Positions 10,806-22,885 of a stretch of DNA of 64,000 nt are shown here, one piece after another. A model generated the notes under the pieces. That model saw only the letters and a list, made by a program, of their open reading frames with translations, was not told the DNA's origin and ran no database searches. The stretch is from Zygnema cylindricum (Eukaryota > Streptophyta > Zygnematophyceae > Zygnematales > Zygnemataceae): assembly GCA_037447655.1 (NCBI GenBank), contig JBBHKE010002225.1, positions 1-64,000 on the forward strand, given 5' to 3'. The position numbers were made by a program, and so were the translations under genes. How positions within the stretch are numbered: the stretch's first letter is position 1; every line of letters begins with the position of its first letter.

Positions 10806-12652
10806 CCACAGTGTCATCTTCCTTGTCATCTTCCTTTTGTCATCTTCCTTTCCTCATCTTCCTTTTGTCATCTTCCTTTCCTCATCTTCCTTTTGTCATC
10901 TTCCTTTCCTCATCGTCCTTTTGTCATCTTCCTTTCGTCATCTTCCTTTCCTCATCTTCCTTTTGTCATCTTCCTTTCGTCATCTTCCTTTTGTCATCTT
11001 CCTTTTGTCATCCTCCTTTCCTCATCTTCCTTTTGTCATCTTCCTTTCCTCATCTTCCTTTGTCATCTTCCCTTTTGTCATCTTCCTTTCCTCATCTTCC
11101 TTTTGTCATCTTCCTTTCGTCATCTTCCTTTTGTCATCTTCCTTTTGTCATCTTCCTTTCCTCATCTTCCTTTTGTCATCTTCCTTTCCTCATCTCCCTT
11201 TTGTCATCTTCCTTTCCTCATCTTCCTTTTGTCATCTTCCTTTCCTCATCTTCCTTTTGTCATCTTCCTTTCCTCATCTTCCTTTTGTCATCTTCCTTTC
11301 CTCATCTTCCTTTTGTCATCTTCCTTTCCTCATCTTCCTTTTGTCATCTTCCTTTCCTCATCTTCCTTTTGTCATCTTCCTTTCCTCATCTTCCTTTTGT
11401 CATCTTCCTTTCCTCATCTTCCTTTTGTCATCTTCCTTTCGTCATCTTCCTTTCGTCATCTTCCTTTTGTCATCTTCCTTTTGTCATGTTCCTTTCCTCA
11501 TCTTCCTTTTGTCATCTTCCTTTTGTCATCTTCCTTTCCTCATCTTCCTTTTGTCATCTTCCTTTCCTCATCTTCTTTTTGTCATCTTCCTTTCCTCATC
11601 TTCCTTTTGTCATCTTCCTTTCCTCATCTTCCTTTTGTCATCTTCCTTTTGTCAACTTCCTTTTGTCATGTTCCTTTCCTCATCTTCCTTTTGTCATCTT
11701 CCTTTTGTCATCTTCCTTTTGTCATCTTCCTTTCGTCATCTTCCTTTCCTCATCTTCCTTTTGTCATCTTCCTTTCCTCATCTTCCTTTTGTCATCTTCC
11801 TTTTGTCACATTCCTTTCCTCATCTTCCTTTTGTCATCTTCCTTTTGTCATCTTCCTTTCCTCATCTTCGTTTCGTCATCTTCCTTTTGTCAACTTCCTT
11901 TTGTCATGTTCCTTTCCTCATCTTCCTTTTGTCATCTTCCTTTCCTCATCTTCCTTTCCTCATCGTCCTTTTGTCATCTTCCTTTCGTCATCTTCCTTTC
12001 CTCATCTTCCTTTTGTCATCTTCCTTTCCTCGTCTTCCTTTTGTCATCTTCCTTTTGTCAACTTCCTTTTGTCATGTTCCTTTCCTCATCTTCCTTTTGT
12101 CATCTTCCTTTTGTCATCTTCCTTTTGTCATCTTCCTTTCGTCATCTTCCTTTTGTCATCTTCCTTTCCTCATCTTCCTTTTGTCATCTTCCTTTTGTCA
12201 TCTTCCTTTCCTCATCTTCCTTTTGTCATCTTCCTTTTGTCATCTTCCTTTCCTCATCTTCCTTTTGTCATCTTCCTTTTGTCATCTTCCTTTCCTCATC
12301 TTCGTTTCGTCATCTTCCTTTTGTCAACTTCCTTTTGTCATGTTCCTTTCCTCATCTTCCTTTTGTCATCTTCCTTTCCTCATCTTCCTTTTGTCATCTT
12401 CCTTTCCTCATCTTCCTTTTGTCATCTTCCTTTCCTCATCTTCCTTTTGTCATCTTCCTTTTGTCAACTTCCTTTTGTCATGTTCCTTTCCTCATCTTCC
12501 TTTTGTCATCTTCCTTTTGTCATCTTCCTTTTGTCGTCTTCCTTTCGTCATCTTCCTTTCCTCATCTTCCTTTTGTCATCTTCCTTTCCTCATCTTCCTT
12601 TCCTCATCTTCCTTTTGTCATCTTCCTTTCCTCATCTTCGTTTCGTCATTTC
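10806..12652. repeat. 14-bp minisatellite (CATCTTCCTTTYST), about 130 copies
   Basis: A long array of 14-base units CATCTTCCTTTTGT and CATCTTCCTTTCCT, with variants CATCTTCCTTTCGT, CAACTTCC..., CATGTTCC... and CATCGTCC.... About 1.85 kb divided by 14 gives roughly 130 units. Higher-order blocks such as the group containing CAACTTCCTTTTGTCATG recur several times. Because 14 is not divisible by 3 and no unit contains a stop, all three plus frames are open over most of the array. These frames (590-720 codons of Ser/Phe/Leu/Pro/His) are artefacts, not genes. Confidence 0.95.
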
Positions 12653-12661
12653 CCCGGCGCT

Positions 12662-12873
12662 CTAGAGATGCGCGCCAAAAGTGTAGTTGCACTGGAAGGG
12701 GATTTTGACGCAGAAGATGATTTCGTTCATGCGCTTGAACGCCGGCGTGCCTTTAGCGTACCTGACAGTGTCGGGCCGCTTGTAGTAGCCCTTGCCATGG
12801 CACCGGTAGCACCCGGGACACGTGGAATCCAGACACGTGTAAGGAGGACTGCCGGAGCACGTGGGAGGATACT
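12662..12873 (-). CDS. Terminal exon of an unrecognised cysteine-rich protein
   Basis: On the minus strand a strong acceptor (TTTGTCTGCAG) at 12874 opens a 70-codon frame ending in TAG. It contains seven cysteines in the order C-x7-C-x4-C-x2-C-x2-C, then FC and QC. The sequence includes YPPTCSGSPPYTCLD, CPGCYRCHGKGYYKRPDTVR and the end CNYTFGAHL. The segment is markedly more GC-rich than its surroundings, as expected of a conserved exon. The upstream intron runs into the polypurine tract at 13000-13768, and the stop lies directly beside the 14-bp satellite. The family is not recognised; an extracellular disulphide-rich protein is possible but unproven. Upstream exons were not found. Confidence 0.45.
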
Positions 12874-12999
12874 CTGCAGACAAAGAAGAAGAAGACAAAA
12901 CAAATGCGATGATTGGTGAATGCGGATTGAGTACTTCGCTCGGTTAGTCGGTTGGTTGATTAGTGAATTAATAACAAATTGATAAAGAAGCAATGGGAG

Positions 13000-13768
13000 A
13001 AAGAAGAGGGAAGGAGGGAGGGAGGGAGAGATGTAGGGAGAGAGAGAGAGAATGAGGGAGAAAGAGAGAGGGAGGGGGAGAGACCACCGAGGGGTAGAAA
13101 AGCAGGAAGAAATGGAAAAGGAGGTGGGAAAGGGAAAGAGAAAAGAGGACGACAATGGGAGCAAGATGGGAAACAGAGGAAAAAAAAAATGAGAAAAAGA
13201 ACAGAAAAGGGATAGAGGGAGATGGGAAGGGATAAAAGGAGGGAGGGTAGATTGGGAGAGAGGGAAGGAGGGAGGGATAGAGGGAGGGAGGGTGAGAGAG
13301 AAGAGGTAGGGTGAGAGAGAGAGAGGGAGAGAGGGAGAGGGAGGGAGGGAGGGAGGGAGGGAGGGAGGGAGGGAGGGAGGGAGGGAGGGAGGGAGGGAGG
13401 GAGGGAGGGAGGGAGGGAGGGAGAGGGAGGGGAGGGCAGATTGGGAGGGAGGGAGGGAGGGAGGGAGGGAGGGCGGGCAGATTGGGAGGGAGGGAGAGAG
13501 GGAATTATGGCAAATTAGGAGGGAGGGATGGAGGGAGGGAGGGAGGGGGGGAGGGAGATAGGGAGGGATATAGGGAAGGAGGGAGAGAGGGAGGGAAGAG
13601 GGATAAAAGAAGGGAGGGAGGGTAGATTGGGAGGGAGGGAGGGAGGGAGGGAGGAAGGGAGGGAGGGAGAGCAAATTGGGAGGGAGGGAGAGCAAATTGG
13701 GAGGGAAAGAGAGAGCGAGGGAGGGAAGACTAAGAGGGAGGGAGGGAGGGAGGGAAGGAGGGAGATAG
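13000..13768. repeat. Polypurine (GGGA/GGGAG)n tract
   Basis: Nearly 770 bp are almost pure purine on the plus strand, with long perfect GGGA runs around 13340-13430 and recurring AGATTGGGAGGG and GCAAATTGGGAGG variants. Its complement resembles the (CCCT)n tract at 6318-6532, including the CAATCTACCCTCC motif. Open Gly/Arg/Glu frames here are artefacts. Confidence 0.95.
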
Positions 13769-13789
13769 CTTTTCTTTTCGGGTGAGGTT

Positions 13790-15400
13790 TGTTTGTGGTT
13801 TTTCTTTTTTTTAAGCGTCCCTTTTTGTTTGTGGGTCTCGATCGGTCACCTTGAAAAAATTATATGTTGTTGTACGGGTGAGAAACGATGGTTTGGTACG
13901 GACGGATTTGAGTCATCGGCGCCTAATCGTACGGCAACATGAATCACATCGCGACGCTTTTGTTGACGTGAGATGACGCAACAGCAATTCACGTCCAAAC
14001 AAAAAAAAAGGACATTCATTTCTTCATCTCATTCACCATCCGTTTCTAGTGTGAATCCTGCAAATGCAGCATTTGTTACGGTACGGATGAATCATTCGAA
14101 AAGCGACTTCATGTTTTTTCAAAGTCGGATTTTTGCATTCCGGAAAGGGTTTGCGGAAAAGAAGATGACTTACCACAGTTGTCAAGTTTTGACGCACTTG
14201 ACCGTATATTTTGTCCGTTGCTACGCTCCAAATTGTACATTTTGTCAGTAGCTACACTCCAAAAAGGTTGACAGCTGAGCGGTCGGTCATTTTGGTGCCT
14301 CTGTTTTTTGTTTTTTTGCGAAATGAATGGTACGGGGTGATTCGTTTCCTCATCTCATTCATCATTCATTCCCTGTGTGAATGCAGCAAATGTATTACAT
14401 GTTTTAATGTTGTGTTTTTCGACCCACGGCCACGTCAAAGCGTCATCTTCAAACTTTATTTCAAACCACATCGGCGATGTGTTTTAAATTATAGTGTCAC
14501 TGCTAATCAAATAGGAACATATAGTCGCACGTATTGAAATTATTTAAAATTTTCAAACGATTTCGAGCGACGTGGAAAAGTACACGATTCGTTATGTTTT
14601 GTCCGTTCGTGTTTTGTACGACGATTACAATTACACATTTATTTTTTGTCCGTTTGCGTTCGGTGGAGACGTACAAGAATTCTCAACAATACTCAGGCTA
14701 CATGCCCATATGTAAAAGTAAGGTTTTTTTGTCGTTTTCATTTGAAATCGAACCTGCAACGATAAAATCTTTCCCCGTAAAGAAAATGTGTAAAAATCAA
14801 AGAATGTTTTGCGTCATGTTGAAACCTTGAATGTCCTCCAATTTGGTGTTATCGTCTTTTCGACCCTCTACCTCGCCATGCCAACTCATCTTCAAACTTC
14901 TACCAAAATCGATTTGCGAGATAGTGTGGGTATCCAAGGCTTCCACCTGGAGAAGATCTCTTAATGTAGCCTCTAATTAATCGGCGAATATACATTTTCT
15001 CCGCGGAGGGAAGGGGGGAAAGAGAAGAGGAGGTGGATCGCAAGGGAGTGGAAGAAGCACAAAAAGAAGGGAATATTTCTTGAGCCAACCTCCTTTCTAA
15101 GACCTATCTAACCCTACATGCTTCTAATGGAAAAAAAATTAACATATTGTCCCGACAATGAGAAACCAATGTCACTTTTGTGAGAAGTGTAGGCCCATTA
15201 GCCCTTAGTGTTACGCAAAATCTGATGGAGGCGACGGCCGAGTCGCCAACGTGTACACGCTTCGTGATTCGTCCATGAAGATTGTAAGATTTGACAAAAT
15301 CATGATCGGCAAAGGTACACATTTCATATCATACTTTTGTGGTGACGTCACAGATCCTGTCCTAATTGTGTCGGCATAATCGGCCAGATCTCATAAATGA
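13790..15400. other. Non-coding stretch with a short dispersed duplication
   Basis: No conserved protein or RNA gene was recognised. A TCATCTCATTCA(C/T)CATYC...GTGTGAAT...GCAGCAAATG motif occurs at about 14022-14075 and again at about 14348-14392. CpG-containing words (TACGG, CGACG) are frequent. Confidence 0.5.
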
Positions 15401-15409
15401 AATGAAATC

Positions 15410-18303
15410 TAATGCTTTGGCATCATAGCATGTGCCATAAGTTAAAACAAAATTAAAAGTGCAAAAGTGCATGATTTGTTTTGGATGCACGCACGGTCTA
15501 GATCTCACATCCGATGAGAAAGTTAACGGCTGCGTAGGTTGCAGTCAAGGGCGACAAATACGGAAATCACATCCGGTTAAAAATACTAAAATTCGCGCAT
15601 CACACCCACTCGAATTATTAGTCCACATTAATTTGTGCGGGGATATTAAACTTGAGATTTTTAGGAGGGAACAACTACATTATGGCAATTGTTGACGGTT
15701 ACATACATTTTACTTGGGTATTTATTCTAAAGCTTAAATACGACGCATCCACGTTTTCATGAGTGGCGTGTCATGGCGGAACGTCAAAGTGAACGGAAAT
15801 TAAAGGCAACACGATCCGACAATGGAGGTGAATTCAAAGGTTTTGATTCTTATTGTGAGCAATGGAGGTTTCGCCAAGAGTTCACTGCTCCTTATTCTCC
15901 GGAGTCGTATGGGGTTACCGAGAGGAAAAATCAAACTCTTGAAGAAATAGTGCACGTCGTGATTCATTGTTCGAGTTGTAAGATTCACCTTTGGGGAGAT
16001 ATAATTTTGACGGCCAATTATATTTGTAATCGATAACTTACCTCAATTTCGGGCGATAAAACACCCCATGGGTTATGGTATGGACGAATACCTACATTAC
16101 ACCACATTCAGATTTGGGGGTGTCGAGCGACCGTGTATATTGACTCGCCAAAAAGTTGAGGTAAATTCGCACCTCGAAGTTGGTCGTGAATTTTTGTTGG
16201 GTATAGTTCAAAGGGGAGTCTTTCCCACATTTACAACCCCACTGGCAATGTTGTTGAGGAGAGTAGAAATATAAAATTTCATAAGGGTTTGAAATCGGCA
16301 ATTTCTCGATCAGAGAAATTTTGATAAAATCAAGACTTTCTTGAGGAAGGTGGAATCTTAAATTTCCCACACATTCATGATTCGGATTCCGAAATTGAAC
16401 CTGATTCAATCGTCAATGTTTAGAAGGAGAATTGTAATTTTGAAAATCATCCGGAATTAATTAACATTGACGATGTCCGGGGTGAAAAATATCGAATGTC
16501 CTCGGACATTCGAAAATCGAGAAGTTCTAAAATTTAGCACTCCGAGTATTCCTATTGTTAAATCCGATTCCGAAAAGGAAGTTCCATTACAGAGGAGTCA
16601 ACGTGAAATAAAAAGAAAGAAACCGGATCTTTTATCTTTCGTTCGGAAAGGAGGAAATGTAGAGAGTTCCCACTATTTTATTCCAACCGCTAAGAGGAAT
16701 CCTTCCACTTGTACCAATCTTTGAGCAAATATTTACCCGACGATCCCCAATCCTACGCCAAAGATTGCAAGTTCCCTTGATAGGGAGAATAAATGGAAAC
16801 TGGCATGGGAAAAGCAGCTTAAATTTATTATAGAAAATAAAACTTTTGAGGAGGTAAATCTATCGGAGGGGAAAAAAACCATGGATGCAAAATGGGTCTT
16901 TAAAACAAAAACCTGTTCTTCGAGGGAATTAATTAAATAAAAGGCTCGGTTAGTATGCCAGTTATTTCATCAGGTGAAGGGGGGTGACTATTCAGAAAAT
17001 TATGCACCCGTAGTTAAATTTGACACATTAAGGATGTTAATTGCAATAGCGGGCGGGCAATAAACGTACACACCAGATGGACGTGGAGACAACCTTTTAA
17101 AATGGGGAATTAGAGGAAGAAGTGTATATTAAGGTGCCTGAAGGAGTGCCTTCAAAGGGAGGAAAAAGTATGGCGGTTTTGGAACTCGCGGTAAGGATTC
17201 AAACAAGCGCCGAAAACATGGTACCTTTGTCCTCATAAGGTACTCACTGACTTTGGCTTTACTCGTACGCTCTCAGATTCTGGCGTGTACGTTAAAAGAG
17301 AGGGGAAAGGCCAAATCATTTTTATGTGTATGTCGATGATTTCTTAATGATTAATGATAGTTTAACAACAATTAATGAAATGAAGGCGTACCTTAGTTTA
17401 CATTTTAAAGTGATCGATTTGGGCGACGTGCGTTTCATTTTGGGAACAGAGGTGATAAGGAGTAATGCTAGAACAATTATGTTAAGCCAAACAGTTAAGC
17501 GAGACGCAATACTGTAAGGGGATCTTAAGTGGATGTTTTATGATTGGTGTGAAACCTATTTTGACGTCGTTGGATTTGAAAGTGCAATACCGAAAATGTG
17601 AAGAAAAAAACTTTGTTGCAATACCTTATCGTGAGGCGGTCTGTAGTCTGATGTCATTGAGCGTTGGCACGCGACCCGATATCGTGGTGGCGATTTCGTT
17701 CGTTAGTCGTTATTGCAATGAGTCGAAGAAAATGCATATTCGGATACAGTGAAACGGATGTTTTGCTATTTGGAAGGTACTTTGGAGTGCGGATTGGTCT
17801 TCATTCCGATTGGAAATCTTTGGATTGTTTCGCTCAATGTGACGAAGATTGGGGAGGTGACTTCGATAGTGGATAATTCACATCAGCATATGCTTTTGTT
17901 TTGGGTGGCGGGGCTATTAACTGGAGTTCATGCTTACAACCAACGGTTGCGCTAAGTTCCACCGAGGTCGAATAGTTGTCTGCTTGTCATACATCGAAGG
18001 CGTCGATTTAGATCAAGGAAATGCTTGTTGGGTTAGGGAGTTTAACTTAGAGGTCTCAAGATTTTTACTTACAGCATGATTTCGATGGGGCTCGTGAAGA
18101 ATCTAACCTTTTACGGCCGGACAAAACTTATTCGTCTACACTGGCATTCCGTACGAGATTTGGTGGCCGCGAAAGAAATCGAGTTTCTACAGGAGTCAAC
18201 TTCGGAGGAGGCCGCAGATATGCTAAGGCAAGCTGTCTATGATGTTCAGCTGAGAGGAAGACCTGAGATAGGTTTGTTTTCCTTTACTAGAGGGTTTTCA
18301 CAA
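15410..18303 (+). pseudogene. Decayed Ty1/copia pol remnant (element C): pre-integrase to RNase H
   Basis: The remnant starts with a pre-integrase trace (LWHHSMCH near 15415), CVGCSQGRQIRKSHP (15459-15695) and an integrase core, KATRSDNGGEF (15773-16036), with the YSPES..TERKNQTLEE region. A decayed linker follows (16467-16724). The RT part is in many frames (MDAKWVFKTKT near 16885, KYAPVVKFD near 17005, YVDDFLMIND at 17326). Next come GTRPDI (17664 region) and an RNase H tail (FYGRTKLIRLHWH, EEAADML at 18076-18306). It has numerous stops and indels and cannot encode protein. Gag, protease and the 5' LTR are absent. Confidence 0.85.
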
Positions 18304-18315
18304 TGAGAGGGGTAT

Positions 18316-18567
18316 TGTTAAGTTCATTGTGAAACAACATCTCAATTATTTTGGGCGCCACAATACAAATGTCTACTTTAGCCGCGTGCTTTGCATTTTT
18401 ACTTCAAGTTTCGATCTAGTTACAGTTTATGTTTTGGTTTGGTTGTTTTGCGCGCACACTACTTTATTTTGTACGAGCAAAAGTGTACATCGTCGCCGTC
18501 GTTGTATCTTCCCCGCCATCTAACACTGTTACTCCTCTCTCCCCTTTCTTGGAATAAAAGACCAACA
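18316..18567 (+). repeat. Probable 3' LTR of element C
   Basis: It starts TGTTAAGTTC directly after the polypurine run TGAGAGGGGTAT and probably ends ...GACCAACA. No second copy is in the window, so the right boundary is inferred from the TG...CA rule only. Confidence 0.5.
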
Positions 18568-18569
18568 AT

Positions 18570-19178
18570 ATTGAAATGAAAATGTTTTTTTTTTTTTTTT
18601 TTATAATGCCTTTGGTCGTAGCTTGTCGAGTGAAAAAGGATAACAAAAAGAAAAACGAGAAGCCATGGCAAACACTTTGTTGTAGTGACATCACAAGTGA
18701 GAATGACTTTGCAATGCCACACTACTCAAAACATCTCCAATGTCACAAAAAACTTGACACCTACAACAGACGCTATTTTTGTAGACGTCACCGATTGTCC
18801 CAAGATTTGTAATCGTCTACAACCGTCACAAGTTTAGACCACATCTTCAACCACAATACAAGTATTGATTTCAAATTTGCAAATTGGAACGCTCTGCAAA
18901 GTAGTACGGAGAATATTCGCTAAAATTAAAAGTTACAATTCAAAAGTTTCGGATACATCGGCTTGAGCATCAAAACCAAAGAGAGAAAGAGAGTTTGAGA
19001 ATTTCTTTCCAAGAATTTCTTGCAATACAGATTTCATGCCTGTTTAATGGATACAAAACAGAAAGTAACAAATTGGCCATTTTGTCCTGCCTCCCGCCCT
19101 TCTCTCTTTTTTTTTTTTTTTTTTTTTGGTAGGGATTCCTAAAAGCAGAATGAGATCTACATTGGTACCCTTTTTCTT
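18570..19178. other. Non-coding stretch before assembly gap
   Basis: It contains poly-T runs (about 18585-18602 and 19108-19128). No conserved coding sequence was recognised. Confidence 0.5.
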
Positions 19179-19188
19179 NNNNNNNNNN
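19179..19188. other. Assembly gap (10 N)
   Basis: Ten Ns. The sequences on either side may not be contiguous in the genome, so the 5' truncation of element D could be an assembly effect. Confidence 1.
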
Positions 19189-19429
19189 AAGACTTCAAAC
19201 GACGAGGTCGTCGTTCAAGGTGAAGGCTAGAAGTTTTACATAGGCCACCACCTCGCAGCTGAGCTGTATAGAGGCATCGAGCGTAGCGAGGTACAAACTT
19301 AAAACTGAAGGAGAGCTGGCTCTCTCTCAGATTCTAAAGCTCAAGAACGTTCTATTGCTTCTTGAGAGAAACGACGGAGTATCACACTGAAGGAACCTAA
19401 AACGCCCGAAGCCCAATTTCGAGGTTGGC

Positions 19430-19905
19430 CACGAGTCAAAATTCAAACATGGAGCGATGCGAGCTACGGAGATATGTCGAGTCGACGCTCCACCACCGGA
19501 TACATTTTGAAGATCGGAAGTGGAACTTGCTGCTGGAGCAGCAAACTTCAGAAGGTAACAACTCAGTCTACCATGGGGGTGGAGTACATGGCTGCCAGCT
19601 TGGCAGTTAAGGGGTTACTTTGGAGAAAGTCTCTTCTCCAAGAGCTTCTCTTTATGCAATCTGGACCACAGATATTGTGGTGTGATAATCAAGCAGCAAT
19701 CGCTATTGCATCTAATCCCAGTCATCACTTTAAGAGTAAACACATTGATATCAAGCTACACTTTGCAAGAGAAAAGGTGATGGGAAAAGTCTTGAAGTTG
19801 AGTTATTTACGGGATGAGGAAAAGGTGGCTGATATGATGACGAAACCCTTACATGCTCCCAAATTGAATATCTGTAGAGAGGCATGTGGATTGAGTGACT
19901 AGCAG
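19430..19905 (+). pseudogene. Ty1/copia RNase H fragment (element D), a different lineage from A/B/C
   Basis: An open frame reads TWSDASYGDMSSRRSTTGYI, then EYMAASLAVKGLLW, the ILWCDNQAAIAIASNP motif and FKSKHIDIKLHFAREKV, then EEKVADMMTKPLHAPKL and a stop. This is the C-terminal RNase H of a copia polyprotein. Key acidic residues (SDAS, the E of VEYMAAS, CDNQ) are present. RT and everything upstream are missing, and the N gap lies 240 bp upstream. Confidence 0.85.
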
Positions 19906-19925
19906 AGTCTAAAGCTTTAGGGGAG

Positions 19926-20400
19926 TGTTGTTTTTAGAAAGCTTTAGTCCTCTCTATGCCTCAGTTGTGAGGGAGAGAGAGTTGTTCCGAACTTAAGCTA
20001 TTTTTGGTTGAGTTCGGTTCAGTACTTATCAAAATTAGTGTGACAGTGAAGTTGGGAGTTCACGGTTCATTCACACTTGGGACACGCGTCGTCACTTGAG
20101 AGAATGCGTGAGTATGTCATCCGTGGACGTACGGAAATTCGGTAGGACCACGAGACTTCGTGAAGTCAGTTCTACAATGCCAAATCCTCTAATCGGACCG
20201 AGACAGCCCCCGCCAACAAATAGTGACGAGGCGTGACTAGATCATTATCACTTTACGTTGTCTGAACTTCGGTGTAAATATTTGGTATAATAGAACTTTG
20301 TTTGTAGTGAATTATTTGTTGTGATAGAATGTTAGATGTACGGCTGGAATGCCTCCGTACAGCTTAGTGTAGTTTCGGTGTATAGAAGTAGGACTTAGTG
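19926..20400 (+). repeat. Probable 3' LTR of element D (right end undefined)
   Basis: TGTTGTTTTTAG follows the polypurine run CTTTAGGGGAG, 20 bp after the RNase H stop. No second copy exists in the window, so the right end near 20400 is a guess. Confidence 0.45.
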
Positions 20401-20409
20401 AATATATTT

Positions 20410-20904
20410 TTAGGAACAAATGACATGAAAACTGTACACTCAGTTTTATGTAATTTCATTTCTACATATCTCTCAGATCTGTTAGCGGAAATAATTCAAA
20501 TTTTGTGTGTGTGTTTTTTTGGTTGTTGTCTAAACTGTGTTATATTTGCAGGACCATTGGAGCATTTTTCTGAAAGTTATAGTCTGTCAAGGTTGTTGTT
20601 CAGCCATCGGTATTTGTGGAAGCTTCCTCTCTTGATTTGTTCTACGATGACTACTGCTGCATCTTCTTCATCTTCGGTGCAAGCAGTTGTCTTAGAACAA
20701 CATCTTCTTCAAAAAAAAAATACTGGTGTATGATTCCGCTGTGTCGTTTGAAAGATATAAACGATGAGGCGGCAAATTCCAACTCAAGGAGACGAAGAGC
20801 CCTTGTCCATCTTTCGACAAATGAAGTGTTTGGCCACCTCATCTTTGTACCTCCACAACTAAGTGTCGTTTGCCTCAGATTTCATCTATTCACATGTTTC
20901 GTTT
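20410..20904. other. Sequence of unknown nature
   Basis: A TTATATTTGCAG acceptor-like sequence occurs at about 20541-20552. Short open frames follow, but no recognisable domain. Confidence 0.35.
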
Positions 20905-21402
20905 ATTAATACGTTTGCGGCCATAACAAATAAAGTATTCAAAACAAAGGAACTAGAAAAAGTATAAAGTACATAAAAGGGACAAAGAAAAAAAGATAGT
21001 AAGGACAAGTAAGACTGTCGTGAACTTAAGTTCAGTGATTTTTTATTGATTAGAAAACATAGTGAGACGCTTGAGTTTTATAGAACTCAAGCGTGTAAGG
21101 ATGCACCATACAGAAGTGGAGGTATAACTAGTTTAGGTACATCCGATAAGTGGAGATAGAACTAATCTATGTACATCTAGAAGTGGAGGTAGAACAAGTC
21201 ATGAAGATTCCAAGAGTTAGTGGGAATCTTTCTACGCTAAACAAACTGAACAAGGAAGGTACAATAAGTACATGAACATAAATTAATGTATTATACTTAA
21301 ACTTAGTGTTCTAAGACTTAATTGCTTTTAAAAGAAAAATTGTCTAAACATAGTGATTCAATTGTAGTGTGGAATATCGAAGTCGTCGAATTCCAATACC
21401 CC
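20905..21402 (-). repeat. 3' LTR of element E
   Basis: It matches 25939-26422. Shared blocks include TTATAGAACTCAAGCGTGTAAG-like, AAGTGGAGGTA, AGTGGGAATCTTT and CTACGCTAA. On the minus strand it begins TATTGGAATTCG right after the polypurine run GAAGGGGGG. The two LTRs differ at many positions, so the insertion is old. The ends are not the usual TG...CA. Confidence 0.7.
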
Positions 21403-21429
21403 CCTTCGATTGAAGAACGAAGTTTGTGT

Positions 21430-22885
21430 CTAGTAACATAGCCCAGAGAAAAAAATGTGTTTATCAAAAGAAGGGAGAGAAAGAGGTTTTGAAAGAAAAT
21501 CGGCAAGTTGGTTGGAAGTAGAGCAATGGGAAAAAGAGACCATGCCATCCACAATTTTTTCACTGATGAAATGGTATTGTATATCGATATGCTTTGTTTG
21601 TGTATGATGAATGGGATTTTTCATGAGGGCGAGAGCCCCTTGAGAAAAACAAAAATGGGAGTAGTAGAAGTTTGATAGAAGGAAAGGTCCGTGAGAAGGC
21701 GACGAAGCCAAATGGCGGTTTTTGTGGTAGAGGTACTAACCATGTACTAAACTTTGGTAGATGAGAGAGCAACTGTTGGTTTTTTTCGAGAAGACCATGA
21801 GACAAGACCACCACCAAGGGAAAAACAAACCCCAGAAATAGATCGGCGTTCATCGGGGTTCATCAGTTTGATTCCCCCAGTCAGCATTCAGAATCCAACA
21901 AGAAAGGAATCGAGAAGAGAAAAAGATGGAGAAGAAAAAAAAGGGGAAAAAAAAGAAGGGAGAGAGAATGTGAGGCGAAGAAGTTTAGTGCCTTTGAGAT
22001 ATCTTAGGACACGTTTTGCCGCATCAAGATGAATGGGAGTCGCAAAATGAGAGAATTGAGATAAGATGCACACAGCAATGCAAATGTCCAGACGCGACCC
22101 CAACATGACATACATCGATTTTCCCATAATAGACCGGTAGAGGGGCCCTACTTCTCCTTGGGCATTCCGATCAGAGAATTCTTTTCTAAGTGTCGTATTG
22201 GGATGAAGAGGTGTAGAGACAGGATTACAATCAGACATGCCAAAAACATCTAAAAGGTCGACTATATAATGTTATTGGCTCATCTGTAATAAGCATTTGG
22301 ACCTATCTCTTATGATGCTAATACCTAAACAATAATCAAGGTCTCCTAAATCAGTCATTGGCCAATAGGATGCTAGCATGACTTTGACATTGTTAATTTC
22401 CGTTTTACTAGGACCAGCAAGTATTAAATCATCAACAAAAATAATAAAGATTACTAAACTATCACCTGTACCTTTTATTTAAATACTGGGATCTGCGCTA
22501 GTTTCTTTGTATCCATCTTTTAATAAAGCACAGACAAGCGGTTTTTGCCACACACGTGGCGCTAATTTAAGACCATAAATGGATTTCTTTAAGCGAGAGA
22601 CTAAAGATTCTTGTCCAGCTACAGCGTATCCTAGAGCTTGTTCCATATAAATATCTTCTTCAAGGGTCCGGCAGTTTTCACGTCGAGTTGCTGAAGTTCC
22701 CAATTGTGGATTGCCGCTAAAGAAAAAATTGTACGAATGGATTCGGACTTTGCAACCGGCGCGAAAGTCTCATTGTAATCAATTCCTCCGGTCTGCAAAT
22801 ATCTTTTTGCTTCAAGACGCGCCTTGTAGAGTTCAACAGATCCATCTGCAAATTTTTTTAAAAACCAATTTTGAGCCAATGGCAT
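21430..22885 (-). pseudogene. Ty1/copia RT and RNase H (element E), fragmented
   Basis: Minus-strand pieces in several frames are visible. These are the RT start with KARLEAKRY, GIDYNETFAPVAK and QQLDVKTA (22631-22885), GYAVAGQESLVSRLKKSIYG (22479-22703), the catalytic FVDDLILAGPSKTEINN with MTDLGDLDYCLGI (about 22320-22440), and SIMGKSMYVM/RLDICIAV with HLDAAKRVLRYLKGT (21888-22238). The RNase H tail carries NPIHHTQTKHIDIQYHF and QLADFLSKPL (21430-21711). Frameshifts occur at each junction. Confidence 0.85.

Noticed and set aside
10806-12652. Possible CRISPR-like array
   Set aside because: The units are contiguous 14-mers without unique spacers, in a eukaryotic genome. It is a tandem satellite.
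10757-12919. Three overlapping plus-strand frames of 590-720 codons rich in Ser, Phe, Leu, Pro and His
   Set aside because: They are the three readings of a stop-free 14-bp satellite. There is no codon structure, no start context and no conserved domain.
12979-13785. Gly/Arg/Glu-rich frames (plus) and Pro/Ser/Leu-rich frames (minus)
   Set aside because: They are translations of a GGGA polypurine microsatellite.
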